Of a DNA stretch of 64,000 nt, positions 53,156-63,230 are shown piece by piece. The DNA is taken from the NCBI RefSeq assembly GCF_004016515.1, contig NZ_SACT01000001.1, forward strand, positions 186,001-250,000. Direction: 5' to 3'. A model generated the notes under the pieces. It ran no database searches. It was not told the DNA's origin and saw only the letters and a program-made list of their open reading frames with translations. Made by a program: the position numbers and the translations under genes. Source of the DNA: Rubrivivax albus. GTDB taxonomy: Bacteria > Pseudomonadota > Gammaproteobacteria > Burkholderiales > Burkholderiaceae_C. How positions within the stretch are numbered: position 1 is the stretch's first letter; each line of letters begins with the position of its first letter.

Positions 53156-54374
53156 GCAGGGTCTCCAGCAGGCCGATCAGGGTCTGCAGGTTGCGGGTGT
53201 TGTCGAAGTGCTCGAGCACGGTGGCGCGCCCGGCGCGCCCGAGCGCGGCGGCCTGGCCGGGGTGGGCCAGCAGCGCGGCGATGGCGTCGGCCAGCGCGGC
53301 TGGGTCGTCCGGCGGCACGAGCACGCCGTTGCGGCCCGGCTCGATCACCTCCGGGATGCCGGAGACGCGGGTGGCCACCACCGGCAGCCCGCAGGCCAGG
53401 GCCTCGAGCAGCACGTTCGGGATGCCGTCACGGTCGCCGTCGGCGGCCACCCGGGACGGCTGCACGAACACGCTCGCCTGCGCATAGCGCTGCAGCACCT
53501 GCGGGCGGTTGAGCTTGCCGAGCAGGCGCACGTGGCCGCCGAGCCGGTGCTGGTCGATCAGCGCTTCCAGCGCCGCCTGCTGTTCGCCGTAGCCCACGAT
53601 GTCGCAGGTGAAGCCGATGCCCTGGCGCTGCAGCCGGGCGCAGGCCAGGATCAGCGTGTCGAGTCCCTTCTTCTCGCGCAGGCGACCCACGCTCAGCAGG
53701 CGCGGCACGAGGGCCGGGCTGGTGCGGTGCGCCGGATGGAACAACGTGGCGTCGATGCCGTGGTACATGCGGCGCACCACCGCCTGCGGGTGCGCCGCCT
53801 GCAGCGCGGCGCGGTTGGCCTCGGTGCAGGTCACGGTGAAGGACGCGTCGCCCAGCCGGCGCGTCAGCGCGGCCGGCGGTGCCAGGTAGATGTCCTTGGC
53901 GTGCGCCGAGAGCGAGTGCGCCAGGCCGGCCAGCACCGCGGCCACGCCGGCCACGTCCGCCGGTTCGTCGACGAAGTGGGCGTGCAGGTGCGCCGCGCGG
54001 TCGTCCTGCAGCTGGGCGGCCAGCCAGCCGCCGCGCAGGAAGGCCCGCGCGCCCGGGCCGCCGGCGCGCAGCGCCTCACGCAGCGCACGCAGGTAGCGCC
54101 AGGGGGCGCCGGCCAGCAGCCGGGCATGGCGCCAGGCGAACGCCCCGGGCGCATCGCGCAGGCGGGCCGGCACGCCTACGACCACCGCACGCACCTGGGC
54201 CACCTGCGGGTGCACGAGCTCGTCGCTGGCCGGCGCCAGCGTGTACAGGCACAGCGGCAGGCCCAACCGTTCCAGCCCCAGCACTTCCTCGAGCACGAAG
54301 GTCTCCGACAGCTTGGGAAAGCGCTTGACCAGCACGGCCAGGGGCCGCGGTGCCGTGGGGGCGGTGTTCAGCAT
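53124..54374 (-). CDS. GT4-family glycosyltransferase (paralogue)
   Basis: A 416-residue GT4 enzyme with VKRFPKLSETFVLEEVLGLE, LSAHAKDIYLAPP, SVGRLREKKGLDTLI and DGDRDGIPNVLLEALACGLP. The same segments occur in the neighbouring GT4, so the two arose by duplication and probably add successive sugars. It overlaps the GT28-like gene by 7 bp. Confidence 0.92.
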   Translation of the reverse strand: MLNTAPTAPRPLAVLVKRFPKLSETFVLEEVLGLERLGLPLCLYTLAPASDELVHPQVAQVRAVVVGVPARLRDAPGAFAWRHARLLAGAPWRYLRALREALRAGGPGARAFLRGGWLAAQLQDDRAAHLHAHFVDEPADVAGVAAVLAGLAHSLSAHAKDIYLAPPAALTRRLGDASFTVTCTEANRAALQAAHPQAVVRRMYHGIDATLFHPAHRTSPALVPRLLSVGRLREKKGLDTLILACARLQRQGIGFTCDIVGYGEQQAALEALIDQHRLGGHVRLLGKLNRPQVLQRYAQASVFVQPSRVAADGDRDGIPNVLLEALACGLPVVATRVSGIPEVIEPGRNGVLVPPDDPAALADAIAALLAHPGQAAALGRAGRATVLEHFDNTRNLQTLIGLLETLHAQPHACAAH

Positions 54375-55654
54375 GCGGCCCGCCGCTCCGAAAGGCTGAC
54401 GGCCTGCCAGGCCGACGGCACGGCGGGGTCGTCCAGGCCGCCGAAGTCGCTGTCGCCGGCGGCCGGCGGCAGCAGGCCGAGCTGGGTGCGCAGGGCGCGC
54501 GTGACCTGCGCCAGACCGTCGAGCCGGCGAAGCACTGGTTGCGGCAGGGCCCGGGCATGGGCCTGCAGTTCGGCCTCCAGGGCCTCGCGCAGGCGCCGCG
54601 GCGTCAGGGCCTCGGGGTGGACCATGCGCAGCAGCCCCAGCGCCGCCAGGCGCTCGGCACGGATGCATTGCTCGGTGCCCGGCAGCACCCGCGGCACCAG
54701 CACCGCGCGGCGCCGCAGCGTGAGCAGCTCGCACACGGTGTTGTAGCCGCCCATCGCGAGCACCACGTCGGCCGCCGCGTGCAGCGACATCATGTCGTCG
54801 CTGAAGTCCTGCACGCTGACCGCCGGCAGCCGGGCGGCGCGGGCGTGCACCATCGCCCGCGCGTCGGCGTCGAGTTCCGGGCCGCAGACGATGTGCAGGT
54901 GCGGGCGCGTGGCGGCCGGCCAGTCGGCGGCCGAGGCCAGTGCCGCGGTGATCAGGCCGTGGCCGTCCTCGCCGCCACCGGGTGTGACCAGCACCAGCGG
55001 CGTGGCATCGGCAACGCCCAGCGCCTGGCGCGCGGCGCCCCGCGTGACGCGCCCGGGTTCACGGGCGATGTAGCCACAGAACGAGACCTTGGCCGCGGCC
55101 AGCGGCGGAAAGGCGTACTCACGGCGCAGGTCGTAGACCTCCGGGCAGCCGACCACCAGCACCTCGTCGTAGTGGGTGTCGATGGCCTCGAAGTAGCCGT
55201 TCTTGCGCCAGATCGGCACCGTGCGTTCCGGGCTGTCGAGGATGTCGCGCAGCAGCAGCACCAGGCGCGGCCGCGCGATGCCCGGCGCCAGTTCGGCCAG
55301 CGCGCCGGCCAGTTCGTCCTCGACGCCGAAGGGCTTCTTGTCGACCAGGATCAGGTCGGGCGCGAAGTCGGCCACCGCGCTGCGGATCAGGTTGGCGCGC
55401 AGCTTCACGGTGGCGGCCAGCGTCAGCGGCAGGCTGCGGGCGCCGTACTGGCCAGCCACATCGCGGGCCAGGCAGGGCAGCTTGACGTAGTCGATCCGCG
55501 GCGGGATGCGGAAGGCATGCAGCATCGGGCTGCCGGTGATCACCAGCACCGAGACGTCGTCGCTGCTCTCCACCAGGTGGCGGGCCACCTCCAGCATGCG
55601 CCGGATGTTGCCGAGGCCGAAGGTGTCGTGCGAATAGATCATCACGCGCTTCAT
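54368..55654 (-). CDS. GT28/MurG-like glycosyltransferase, first gene of the polysaccharide operon
   Basis: A 428-residue protein. MIYSHDTFGLGNIRRMLEVARHL and LVTPGGGEDGH, then AMGGYNTVCELLTLRRRAVLVPR, indicate a MurG-like GT-B fold. The ATG at 55654 is preceded by a good Shine-Dalgarno (GGGAG); an upstream in-frame start would cross it. The gene is divergent from the sensor kinase across only 52 bp. Confidence 0.86.
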   Translation of the reverse strand: MKRVMIYSHDTFGLGNIRRMLEVARHLVESSDDVSVLVITGSPMLHAFRIPPRIDYVKLPCLARDVAGQYGARSLPLTLAATVKLRANLIRSAVADFAPDLILVDKKPFGVEDELAGALAELAPGIARPRLVLLLRDILDSPERTVPIWRKNGYFEAIDTHYDEVLVVGCPEVYDLRREYAFPPLAAAKVSFCGYIAREPGRVTRGAARQALGVADATPLVLVTPGGGEDGHGLITAALASAADWPAATRPHLHIVCGPELDADARAMVHARAARLPAVSVQDFSDDMMSLHAAADVVLAMGGYNTVCELLTLRRRAVLVPRVLPGTEQCIRAERLAALGLLRMVHPEALTPRRLREALEAELQAHARALPQPVLRRLDGLAQVTRALRTQLGLLPPAAGDSDFGGLDDPAVPSAWQAVSLSERRAAC

Positions 55655-55685
55655 GAAATCTCCCGAACCCAGACTTGCCAAAATG

Positions 55686-55701
55686 TGGGAAAACTGTCCC
55701 A
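55686..55701. promoter_or_regulatory. Palindrome TGGGA-N6-TCCCA between the operon and the kinase
   Basis: TGGGA (55686-55690), spacer AAACTG, TCCCA (55697-55701). It lies in the 52-bp divergent gap, 32 bp from the operon's first ATG and 5 bp from the kinase ATG. The same arms and spacing recur over the DUF6502 promoter (58590-58611). Confidence 0.55.
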
Positions 55702-55706
55702 ATCAC

Positions 55707-57182
55707 ATGAACAAGAACCGGGCCAGCCGGGGACAGGAGCGCAAGTTGTTGATTTCATTGAGAAGCGGCGAACCGCCAGACACCGGTGCCCCAGGCTTGG
55801 GTGGGGCAAATGACCCGGAACAGGGGGTGGTGGGGGCGCAGGGGGGCGCGCGGCGCTTTCGCCTGACACGCTGGTTCGGGCTGGTGTCGATGGCCCTGGT
55901 GGCGGCCATCACGGCCAGCAGCGTGAGCCTGCTGGGCTGGTTCGTGACCCAGCGCATGCTGTGGCAGGAGGGCACGCTAACTCGGGACTTCGTGCAGAGC
56001 CTGATCCTGGTGGAGACGCCGCTGCAGCGCTTCCTGGCGGCTCCCGGGCCGCTGCCACCGGACGTGCTGGTGTCGTTCGAGCACATCGCGCGCATCCCGG
56101 ACGTGCTGCGCGCCAACGTCTACGACCGCCAGCGGCGGGTGATCTGGTCCAGCGACCCGACGCTGATCGGGCGCCAGTTCGGGCCCAACCCGGAACTCGA
56201 CCTGGCCCTGCGCGGCGACGTCGTGGTGGAGAAGGTGGACGCCGGCGACGAGCTCGACACCAAGGCCGAGCACGTGGCCCTGGTCACGCCCGAGGCACTG
56301 TTCGTCGAGATCTATGTGCCCGTGCGGGACGCTGCGGGGCAGGAGGTCCTGGGCGCCATCGAGTTCTACAAGCACCCGCGTGGCCTGACGCTGCTGCTGG
56401 CCGACCTGCGCCGCTGGATCACGCTCGGTGCGCTGGCCTTCGGCGCGCTATTGTTCCTGGCGCTGTTCGGCCTGGTGCGGCGGGCCGACCGCATCATGCA
56501 GAGTCAGGAGCGCCGGCTGCTGGACAACGAGGCGCTGGCGGTGGTGGGCGAGATGGCCAGCGTGGTGGCGCACGGCATCCGCAACCCATTGGCCACCATC
56601 CGCAGTTCGGCGGAACTGGTGCAGGAGCTGGCCCCCGCGGCGCGCACCGAGGCGGCCGACATCGTGGCCCAATGCGACCGACTGGGGGCGTGGCTGCGCG
56701 AATGGCTGGGCTACGCGGCCGACACGCCGCTGCGGCCGGCGGCCCTGGCGCTGGCGCCGCTGGTGCACAGCGCCTGCGACGAAGTGGCCATCGCAGCCCA
56801 GCGACGACGTGTGCAACTGCAGGCCGAACTGCCCGAGGACCTGCCGCCGGTGCTGGCCGACCCGCTGCTGGTGGGCCAGGTGCTGCGCAGCGTGCTGGCC
56901 AATGCGCTGGAGGCCCTGCCGCGCGGTGGCCGCGTGTGCTTCGACGCGCGCGCCGACGCCACGACGCTGACGCTGGGTGTGCAGGACGACGGCCCTGGCC
57001 TGTCGAAGGAGGCGCGACAGCGCGCCGGCCAGCCGCTGTTCACGACCAAGCCCCAGGGGCTGGGCGTGGGCCTGGCCCTGGCGCGCCGGGTGCTGCGTCG
57101 CCACGGTGGCCAGCTGCGCATCGACGATGCCGCCGGCGGCGGCACCCGGGTGGAGATCACCTTGCGCCGCGCGGCGGCCTGA
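55707..57182 (+). CDS. Membrane sensor histidine kinase
   Basis: A 491-residue kinase. Two membrane segments (about 56-80 and 238-258) flank a periplasmic sensor region. HisKA contains the phosphorylated His289 in VVAHGIRNPLATIRSSAEL; the ATPase domain has NALEALPRG, DDGPGL and GLGVGLALARRVL. The kind matches NtrB/ZraS/AtoS-type partners of NtrC-family regulators. It reads away from the polysaccharide operon and is followed by its response regulator after 14 bp. Confidence 0.92.
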   Translation: MNKNRASRGQERKLLISLRSGEPPDTGAPGLGGANDPEQGVVGAQGGARRFRLTRWFGLVSMALVAAITASSVSLLGWFVTQRMLWQEGTLTRDFVQSLILVETPLQRFLAAPGPLPPDVLVSFEHIARIPDVLRANVYDRQRRVIWSSDPTLIGRQFGPNPELDLALRGDVVVEKVDAGDELDTKAEHVALVTPEALFVEIYVPVRDAAGQEVLGAIEFYKHPRGLTLLLADLRRWITLGALAFGALLFLALFGLVRRADRIMQSQERRLLDNEALAVVGEMASVVAHGIRNPLATIRSSAELVQELAPAARTEAADIVAQCDRLGAWLREWLGYAADTPLRPAALALAPLVHSACDEVAIAAQRRRVQLQAELPEDLPPVLADPLLVGQVLRSVLANALEALPRGGRVCFDARADATTLTLGVQDDGPGLSKEARQRAGQPLFTTKPQGLGVGLALARRVLRRHGGQLRIDDAAGGGTRVEITLRRAAA

Positions 57183-57196
57183 AGGAGCTTGACGAC

Positions 57197-58575
<1,379 letters not shown>

Positions 58576-58579
<4 letters not shown>

Positions 58580-58603
58580 CACTCGGTCAGTTTGGGATAA
58601 AAC
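58576..58603 (+). promoter_or_regulatory. Sigma-70 promoter of the DUF6502-DUF5666 pair
   Basis: A perfect -35 TTGACA (58576-58581) is followed after 15-16 bp by an A-rich -10 region (ATAAAA/TAAAAC around 58597-58603). The ATG at 58612 is only about 8 bp further, so the transcript would be leaderless or nearly so. The palindrome at 58590-58611 covers the -10. Confidence 0.6.
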
Positions 58604-58611
58604 TCCCAAAC
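58590..58611. promoter_or_regulatory. Perfect palindrome GTTTGGGA-N6-TCCCAAAC over the DUF6502 promoter
   Basis: Two perfect 8-bp arms (58590-58597 and 58604-58611) flank TAAAAC, overlapping the -10 region and ending immediately before the ATG. This placement is that of a repressor operator. The core TGGGA-N6-TCCCA equals the site at 55686-55701. Confidence 0.7.
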
Positions 58612-59454
58612 ATGGATGCCGCCAACCGATTGCACCTCGCCGTGAACGCCGCGCTGATGCGCCTGCTGCGGCCCTTGGTGAGACTGCTGCTGAGGTACCA
58701 CGTGCCCTTCTCGGCCTTCGAGGAGCTGGCCAAGCATGCCTACGTGCAGGCGTCGATGGAAGACTTTGCGCTGCCCGGGCGCAAGCCGACGATCTCCCGG
58801 GCCTCCATCCTCACAGGCCTGACGCGCAAGGACGTGCAGCGCCTGGTGGCCGAGCCCGAACCGGTGCGCGCCGCCAGCCAGGAAGGCTACAACCGCGCGG
58901 CGCGCGTCGTGACCGGCTGGACCCGCGATGCGGACTTTCAAGCGGCAGACGGCCAGCCCGCCCTGCTGGCGCTGCAGGACGGCGAGACCAGCTTCGCCGC
59001 CCTGGTGCGGCGCTATAGCGGTGACATGCCGGCGCGCGCGGTACTGGACGAACTGGTCAGCGTTGGCGCCGTGCAGCTGGGCAGCGACGGGCGCGTGCGC
59101 CTGGTGCAGCGCGCCTACGTGCCCCAGGGTGGCGAGATCGAGAAGCTCGGCATCCTGGGCAGCGACGTGAGCGACCTGATCGACACCATCGACCACAACC
59201 TGCAGCACGGCAGCACCGACGCGCGCTTCCAGCGCAAGGTGATGTATCGATCCATGCCGGCCGATGTGCGGCCGGCCTTCCGCGACCTCAGCGCTCGTCA
59301 GGCGCAGCAGCTGCTCGAGCGGCTGGACGCCTGGCTGGCCGAGCACGACGTGGGCAACCCGCCCGACCAGCCCGACGCGCCCCGCGTGCGCCTGGGGCTG
59401 GGCATCTACTACTTCGAGGCGCCCGCGGCGCCCGAACAACGGCAGGAGAACTGA
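58612..59454 (+). CDS. DUF6502 protein, possible DNA-binding regulator
   Basis: A 280-residue protein of the DUF6502 type. Typical segments are RLLRPLVRLLLRYHVPFSAF, ALPGRKPTISRASILTGLTR and a later FRDLS-type region. The PTISRASILTGLTRKDVQRL stretch looks like a helix-turn-helix, so it could be a transcription factor, perhaps binding the palindrome at its own promoter. It is followed one base later by the DUF5666 gene. Function is not established. Confidence 0.8.
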   Translation: MDAANRLHLAVNAALMRLLRPLVRLLLRYHVPFSAFEELAKHAYVQASMEDFALPGRKPTISRASILTGLTRKDVQRLVAEPEPVRAASQEGYNRAARVVTGWTRDADFQAADGQPALLALQDGETSFAALVRRYSGDMPARAVLDELVSVGAVQLGSDGRVRLVQRAYVPQGGEIEKLGILGSDVSDLIDTIDHNLQHGSTDARFQRKVMYRSMPADVRPAFRDLSARQAQQLLERLDAWLAEHDVGNPPDQPDAPRVRLGLGIYYFEAPAAPEQRQEN

Positions 59455-59455
59455 C

Positions 59456-60883
59456 ATGAACATCACCACGACAACGCGTCGCCGCTGGGTGGCGATCCTG
59501 GCCGCGGCCACCGCGGTGCTGCTGGCCGCCTGCGGCGGCGGCGGCGGCATCGGTGGGACCGGCACCGGCGGCGACGGCACCGGCGGCGGCGGTGGGGGTG
59601 GCGGCATCGGCGGCACCGGTGCAGCCTATGGCGAGATCACCGGCTTCGGCAGCGTCTGGGTCAATGGCGTGCGCTACGACACCAGCAGCGCCAGCTTCCG
59701 CCGCGACGACGACGACAACGCCTCCCAGTCCGACCTGCGCGTGGGCATGGTGGCCCGCGTCGAAGGCGACGCGACGGCCGGCACGGCCACGCGGGTCACG
59801 GTGGACAGCGCGCTGAAGGGCCGCGTCGAACAGGCGGCTGCCGACCGCTACGTGGTGATGGGCCAGACGGTGACGGTGGACGCCGGGACGCGGTTCGAGA
59901 ACGGCGTGCGGCCGACCCTGGGTGACTACGTGGAGGTGCATGGCCTGCCGCAGACGGCGGGCACGGTGGCGGCCACCTACATCGAGCGCAAGAGCACGCT
60001 AGCCACGCCGCCCTTCGTGGTCACCGGCTTCGTGGCGGCGCACGACACGGCCGCGTCCACCTTCACCGTGGGCGCGCTCACCGTGTCCTATGCCGGTGCC
60101 GACGTCAGCGACATGCCTGCCGGCAGCTGGGTCGGCCTGGCGGTGGAGGCCAAGGGGTCGGCCTGTGCCGGCACGCCGGTGTGCGGCACGCTCACGGCCA
60201 GCAAGGTGGAGCCGTCGGGCCCGCGCATCGCCAGCAGCCCGAAGGCGGAGATCGAGGGCTACGTCGTCTCCGGCACCGTCAGCGACTTCATGGTCGCCGG
60301 CCTGCGCGTGCTGACCACCGGCAGCACGGTGTTCGAGGACGGTGTCGCCGCCGACTTCGCCATCGGTACCAAGCTCGAGGCCGAAGGCCCGATTACCGAC
60401 GGCGTGATGACGGCGACCAAGGTGGAGTTCAAGGCCGGTGCCCGCGTCGAGGCCGACGTGCTCACCGTGGTGGGTGACCGCATCACGCTGGCCGGCCTGC
60501 CAGGCATCGAAGTGCAGCTGACGGCGCAGACCGAGCTGAAGGACCTGGCCTCGCTGGCCGACGTAGTGCCCGGCCTGCACGTGCGCCTGCGCGGCCGCCC
60601 GGTGGGCGACGCGCTGGTCGTGGCCACCGAGCTCGAGGCCCGCTCGCCCGACAGCGACGTCGATCTGCGCGGCAGCGTCTCCGCTGCCACCGACCCGACG
60701 CTGACCATCCTGGGTGTGACCATCGACACCACCGGCCTGCCCGACAGCGCCTTCCGCGAGGAGGACGTGGTGATCGGCCGCACCGCCTTCTTCGCGGCGC
60801 TGGGCAACGGCCGCCCGGTCGAGGCCAAGGGCCGGCGCAGCGGCAACACCGTCATCTGGGAAGAGTTCGAACTCGAGGACTGA
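59456..60883 (+). CDS. DUF5666-repeat lipoprotein
   Basis: A 475-residue lipoprotein (LLAAC, Cys26) with a long Gly-rich linker (about 27-56) followed by repeated beta-rich DUF5666 units: EITGFGSVWVNGVRYDT, VVTGFVAAHDTAASTFTVG, IEGYVVSGTVSDFMVAGLRV and related strands. Such proteins are exported and often occur beside DUF6502 genes. It probably sits at the inner face of the outer membrane or on the surface. The role is unknown; linkage to a polysaccharide sensor circuit is inferred. Confidence 0.85.
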   Translation: MNITTTTRRRWVAILAAATAVLLAACGGGGGIGGTGTGGDGTGGGGGGGGIGGTGAAYGEITGFGSVWVNGVRYDTSSASFRRDDDDNASQSDLRVGMVARVEGDATAGTATRVTVDSALKGRVEQAAADRYVVMGQTVTVDAGTRFENGVRPTLGDYVEVHGLPQTAGTVAATYIERKSTLATPPFVVTGFVAAHDTAASTFTVGALTVSYAGADVSDMPAGSWVGLAVEAKGSACAGTPVCGTLTASKVEPSGPRIASSPKAEIEGYVVSGTVSDFMVAGLRVLTTGSTVFEDGVAADFAIGTKLEAEGPITDGVMTATKVEFKAGARVEADVLTVVGDRITLAGLPGIEVQLTAQTELKDLASLADVVPGLHVRLRGRPVGDALVVATELEARSPDSDVDLRGSVSAATDPTLTILGVTIDTTGLPDSAFREEDVVIGRTAFFAALGNGRPVEAKGRRSGNTVIWEEFELED

Positions 60884-60898
60884 GTAACCCGGACACGG

Positions 60899-60974
60899 AA
60901 CAGTCCCTGCGGACTGTTGTTCGACTTGCGAAGCGGCCCGGCTTGCCAGCCGGGCCGCAGGGCCTTGTGGCCCT
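60899..60974 (+). terminator. Three consecutive tetraloop hairpins after the DUF5666 gene
   Basis: AACAGTCC-CTGC-GGACTGTT (60899-60918), GCGGCCCGGCT-TGCC-AGCCGGGCCGC (60933-60958) and AGGGCC-TTGT-GGCCCT (60959-60974). All three have perfect stems and four-base loops. There is no T run, so it may be a Rho-independent-like block or an RNA element upstream of bolA. Confidence 0.5.
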
Positions 60975-60990
60975 CGCGGATAATCCTGGC

Positions 60991-61248
60991 ATGGCCGATC
61001 CCACTCCCCAGCAGGTGCGCGAGTTCATCGCCGCCGGCCTGCCGTGCAGCCACCTCGAGGTCGAGGGCGATGGCCGGCACTTCTTCGCCACCATCGTGTC
61101 GCCGGAATTCGACGGCAAGAGCCGCATCGCCCGCCACCAGCGGGTCTACGCGGCCCTGGGCGATAGAATGCGCGAACAGATTCACGCCCTGTCGATGAAG
61201 ACGCTGACCCCGGCCGAGTTCTCGGCCCAGGCCCATCACCGCACCTGA
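60991..61248 (+). CDS. BolA/IbaG-family protein
   Basis: An 85-residue BolA-like protein. HLEVEGDGRHFFATIVSPEFDGKSRIARHQRVYAALG contains the conserved strand-helix core with the His ligand used to bind [2Fe-2S] glutaredoxins; the late LSMKTLTPAEF is typical. It is the small gene that regularly precedes murA in beta- and gammaproteobacteria (ibaG/yrbA position). Confidence 0.92.
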   Translation: MADPTPQQVREFIAAGLPCSHLEVEGDGRHFFATIVSPEFDGKSRIARHQRVYAALGDRMREQIHALSMKTLTPAEFSAQAHHRT

Positions 61249-61311
61249 CCACCAGGGCGTCGCGCAGCCATCCCCGCTTCACGCAGTGCGCCGCCCAACG
61301 GACGCACCTGC

Positions 61312-62589
61312 ATGGACAAACTCCTGATCCACGGCGGCCGCCGGCTCGAAGGCGAAATCGCCATCGCCGGCGCCAAGAACGCGGCCCTGCCCGAACTGTG
61401 CGCGGCGCTGCTCGTCGGCGCGCCGGTGCGGCTGGCCAACGTGCCGCGGCTGCAGGACGTGGCCACCACCTTGAAGCTGCTGCGCACGATGGGTGCGCGC
61501 GCCGAGCGTGTGGACACCGCTTCGGCCGATGCCGGCGACGAGGTGGTGATCGACGCCACCGGACCGATCGTGCCGGAGGCGCCGTACGAGCTGGTCAAGA
61601 CCATGCGCGCGTCCATCCTCGTGCTCGGCCCGCTGCTGGCACGCTTCGGCCGTGCGGTGGTCTCGCTGCCCGGCGGCTGCGCCATCGGGTCGCGCCCGGT
61701 GGACCAGCACATCAAGGGCCTGCAGGCCATGGGTGCCGACATCGTGGTCGAGCACGGCAACATCGTTGCCAAGGCCGCGCGGCTGCACGGTGCGCGCATC
61801 ACCACCGACATGGTCACGGTCACGGGCACCGAGAACCTGATGATGGCTGCGGCCCTGGCCGACGGCGAGACGGTGCTGGAGAACGCGGCGCAGGAGCCCG
61901 AGGTGACCGACCTGGCCGAGATGCTGATCGCCATGGGCGCGCGCATCGAGGGCCAGGGCACGCATCGCATCCGCATCCAGGGCGTGACTGCGCTGCATGC
62001 GCCGGCCGTGCCACACCGGATCATCCCCGACCGCATCGAGACCGGCACCTTCCTCTGCGCCGTGGCGGCGGCCGGCGGCAACGTGCTGCTGCGCGGCGCT
62101 CGTGCCGATCACCTGGACGCGGTGATCGACAAGCTGCGTGAATCCGGCGCGTCCGTCACGGCCGTGGACGGCGGCCTGCGCGTGGCCATGCACCAGCGCC
62201 CGAAGGCGGTGAGCTTCCGCACCAGCGAGTACCCGGCCTTCCCGACCGACATGCAGGCGCAGTTCATGGCCGTGAACTGCGTGGCCGAGGGCGCGGCCAA
62301 GGTCTCGGAGACGATCTTCGAGAACCGCTTCATGCACGTCAACGAACTGCTGCGCCTGGGCGCGCAAATCGAGGTCGACGGCCACACGGCGCTGGTGCAG
62401 GGCGTGGAAAGGCTCAGTGGCGCCAGCGTCATGGCCACCGACCTTCGCGCTTCCGCCAGCCTCGTCATCGCCGGCCTGGTGGCCGACGGGGCGACCACGG
62501 TGGACCGCATCTACCACCTGGACCGCGGCTACGACCGCATGGAGGCCAAGCTGCGGCAGCTGGGTGCACACATCGAGCGGGTGTCCTGA
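61312..62589 (+). CDS. murA: UDP-N-acetylglucosamine 1-carboxyvinyltransferase
   Basis: A 425-residue EPSP-synthase-fold enzyme that performs the first committed step of peptidoglycan synthesis, transferring enolpyruvate from PEP to UDP-GlcNAc. Lys22-Asn23 in GAKNAALPE and the catalytic, fosfomycin-reactive Cys123 in [11 protein letters not shown] are present. It is followed two bases later by hisG. Essential housekeeping gene. Confidence 0.97.
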   Translation: MDKLLIHGGRRLEGEIAIAGAKNAALPELCAALLVGAPVRLANVPRLQDVATTLKLLRTMGARAERVDTASADAGDEVVIDATGPIVPEAPYELVKTMRASILVLGPLLARFGRAVVSLPGGCAIGSRPVDQHIKGLQAMGADIVVEHGNIVAKAARLHGARITTDMVTVTGTENLMMAAALADGETVLENAAQEPEVTDLAEMLIAMGARIEGQGTHRIRIQGVTALHAPAVPHRIIPDRIETGTFLCAVAAAGGNVLLRGARADHLDAVIDKLRESGASVTAVDGGLRVAMHQRPKAVSFRTSEYPAFPTDMQAQFMAVNCVAEGAAKVSETIFENRFMHVNELLRLGAQIEVDGHTALVQGVERLSGASVMATDLRASASLVIAGLVADGATTVDRIYHLDRGYDRMEAKLRQLGAHIERVS

Positions 62590-62591
62590 CC

Positions 62592-63230
62592 ATGCCCATC
62601 ACACTGGCGCTGTCGAAGGGCCGCATCTTCGACGACACGCTGCCGCTGCTGGCCTCGGCCGGCATCACCGTGCTGGACGATCCGGAGAAGAGTCGCAAGC
62701 TGATCCTGGCCACCAACCGGCCCGACCTGCGCGTGGTGCTGGTGCGCGCCAGCGACGTGCCCACCTACGTGCAGTACGGCGGTGCCGACCTGGGCGTGGC
62801 CGGCAAGGACGTGCTGATCGAGCATGGCGAGGACGGTCTCTACCAGCCGCTGGACCTGAAGATCGCGCGCTGCCGCATGAGCGTGGCCGTGCGCGCCGAC
62901 TTCGACTACGCCAGCGCCGTGCGCCAGGGCTCGCGCATCCGCGTGGCCACCAAGTACACGCAGATCGCGCGCCAGCACTTTGCCGACAAGGGCGTGCACG
63001 TGGACCTGATCAAGCTCTACGGCTCGATGGAGCTGGCGCCGCTGACCGGCCTGGCCGACGCCATCGTCGACCTGGTGTCCACCGGCAGCACACTCAAGGC
63101 CAACAACCTGGTCGAGGTGGAGCACATCATGGACATCTCCTCGCGCCTGGTGGTCAACCAGGCGGCGCTGAAGCTGCGGCGCGAACCGGTGCGCGCGCTG
63201 ATCGACGTCTTCGCGAAGGCCGTGTCGTGA
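62592..63230 (+). CDS. hisG: ATP phosphoribosyltransferase, short form
   Basis: A 212-residue HisG of the short type, lacking the C-terminal regulatory domain; it needs a HisZ subunit encoded elsewhere. [37 protein letters not shown] and [16 protein letters not shown] are family motifs. It catalyses the first step of histidine synthesis. It overlaps hisD by GTGA. Confidence 0.96.
   Translation: MPITLALSKGRIFDDTLPLLASAGITVLDDPEKSRKLILATNRPDLRVVLVRASDVPTYVQYGGADLGVAGKDVLIEHGEDGLYQPLDLKIARCRMSVAVRADFDYASAVRQGSRIRVATKYTQIARQHFADKGVHVDLIKLYGSMELAPLTGLADAIVDLVSTGSTLKANNLVEVEHIMDISSRLVVNQAALKLRREPVRALIDVFAKAVS

Noticed and set aside
55662..55684. Possible sigma-54 promoter TTGGCAAGTCTGGGTTCGG upstream of the polysaccharide operon
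   Set aside because: The GG-GC spacing is wrong and the -12 GC is missing, so it does not meet the -24/-12 rule, although an NtrC-type regulator is adjacent.
59252..59280. Short GC inverted repeat (GCCGGCC...GGCCGGC) within the DUF6502 gene as a regulatory element
   Set aside because: It lies in coding sequence and short GC-palindromes are expected by chance at this base composition.
59525..59625. Gly-rich GGC repeats as an assembly artefact in the DUF5666 gene
   Set aside because: The frame stays open, the repeat encodes a flexible linker directly after a lipobox, and downstream repeats are intact.
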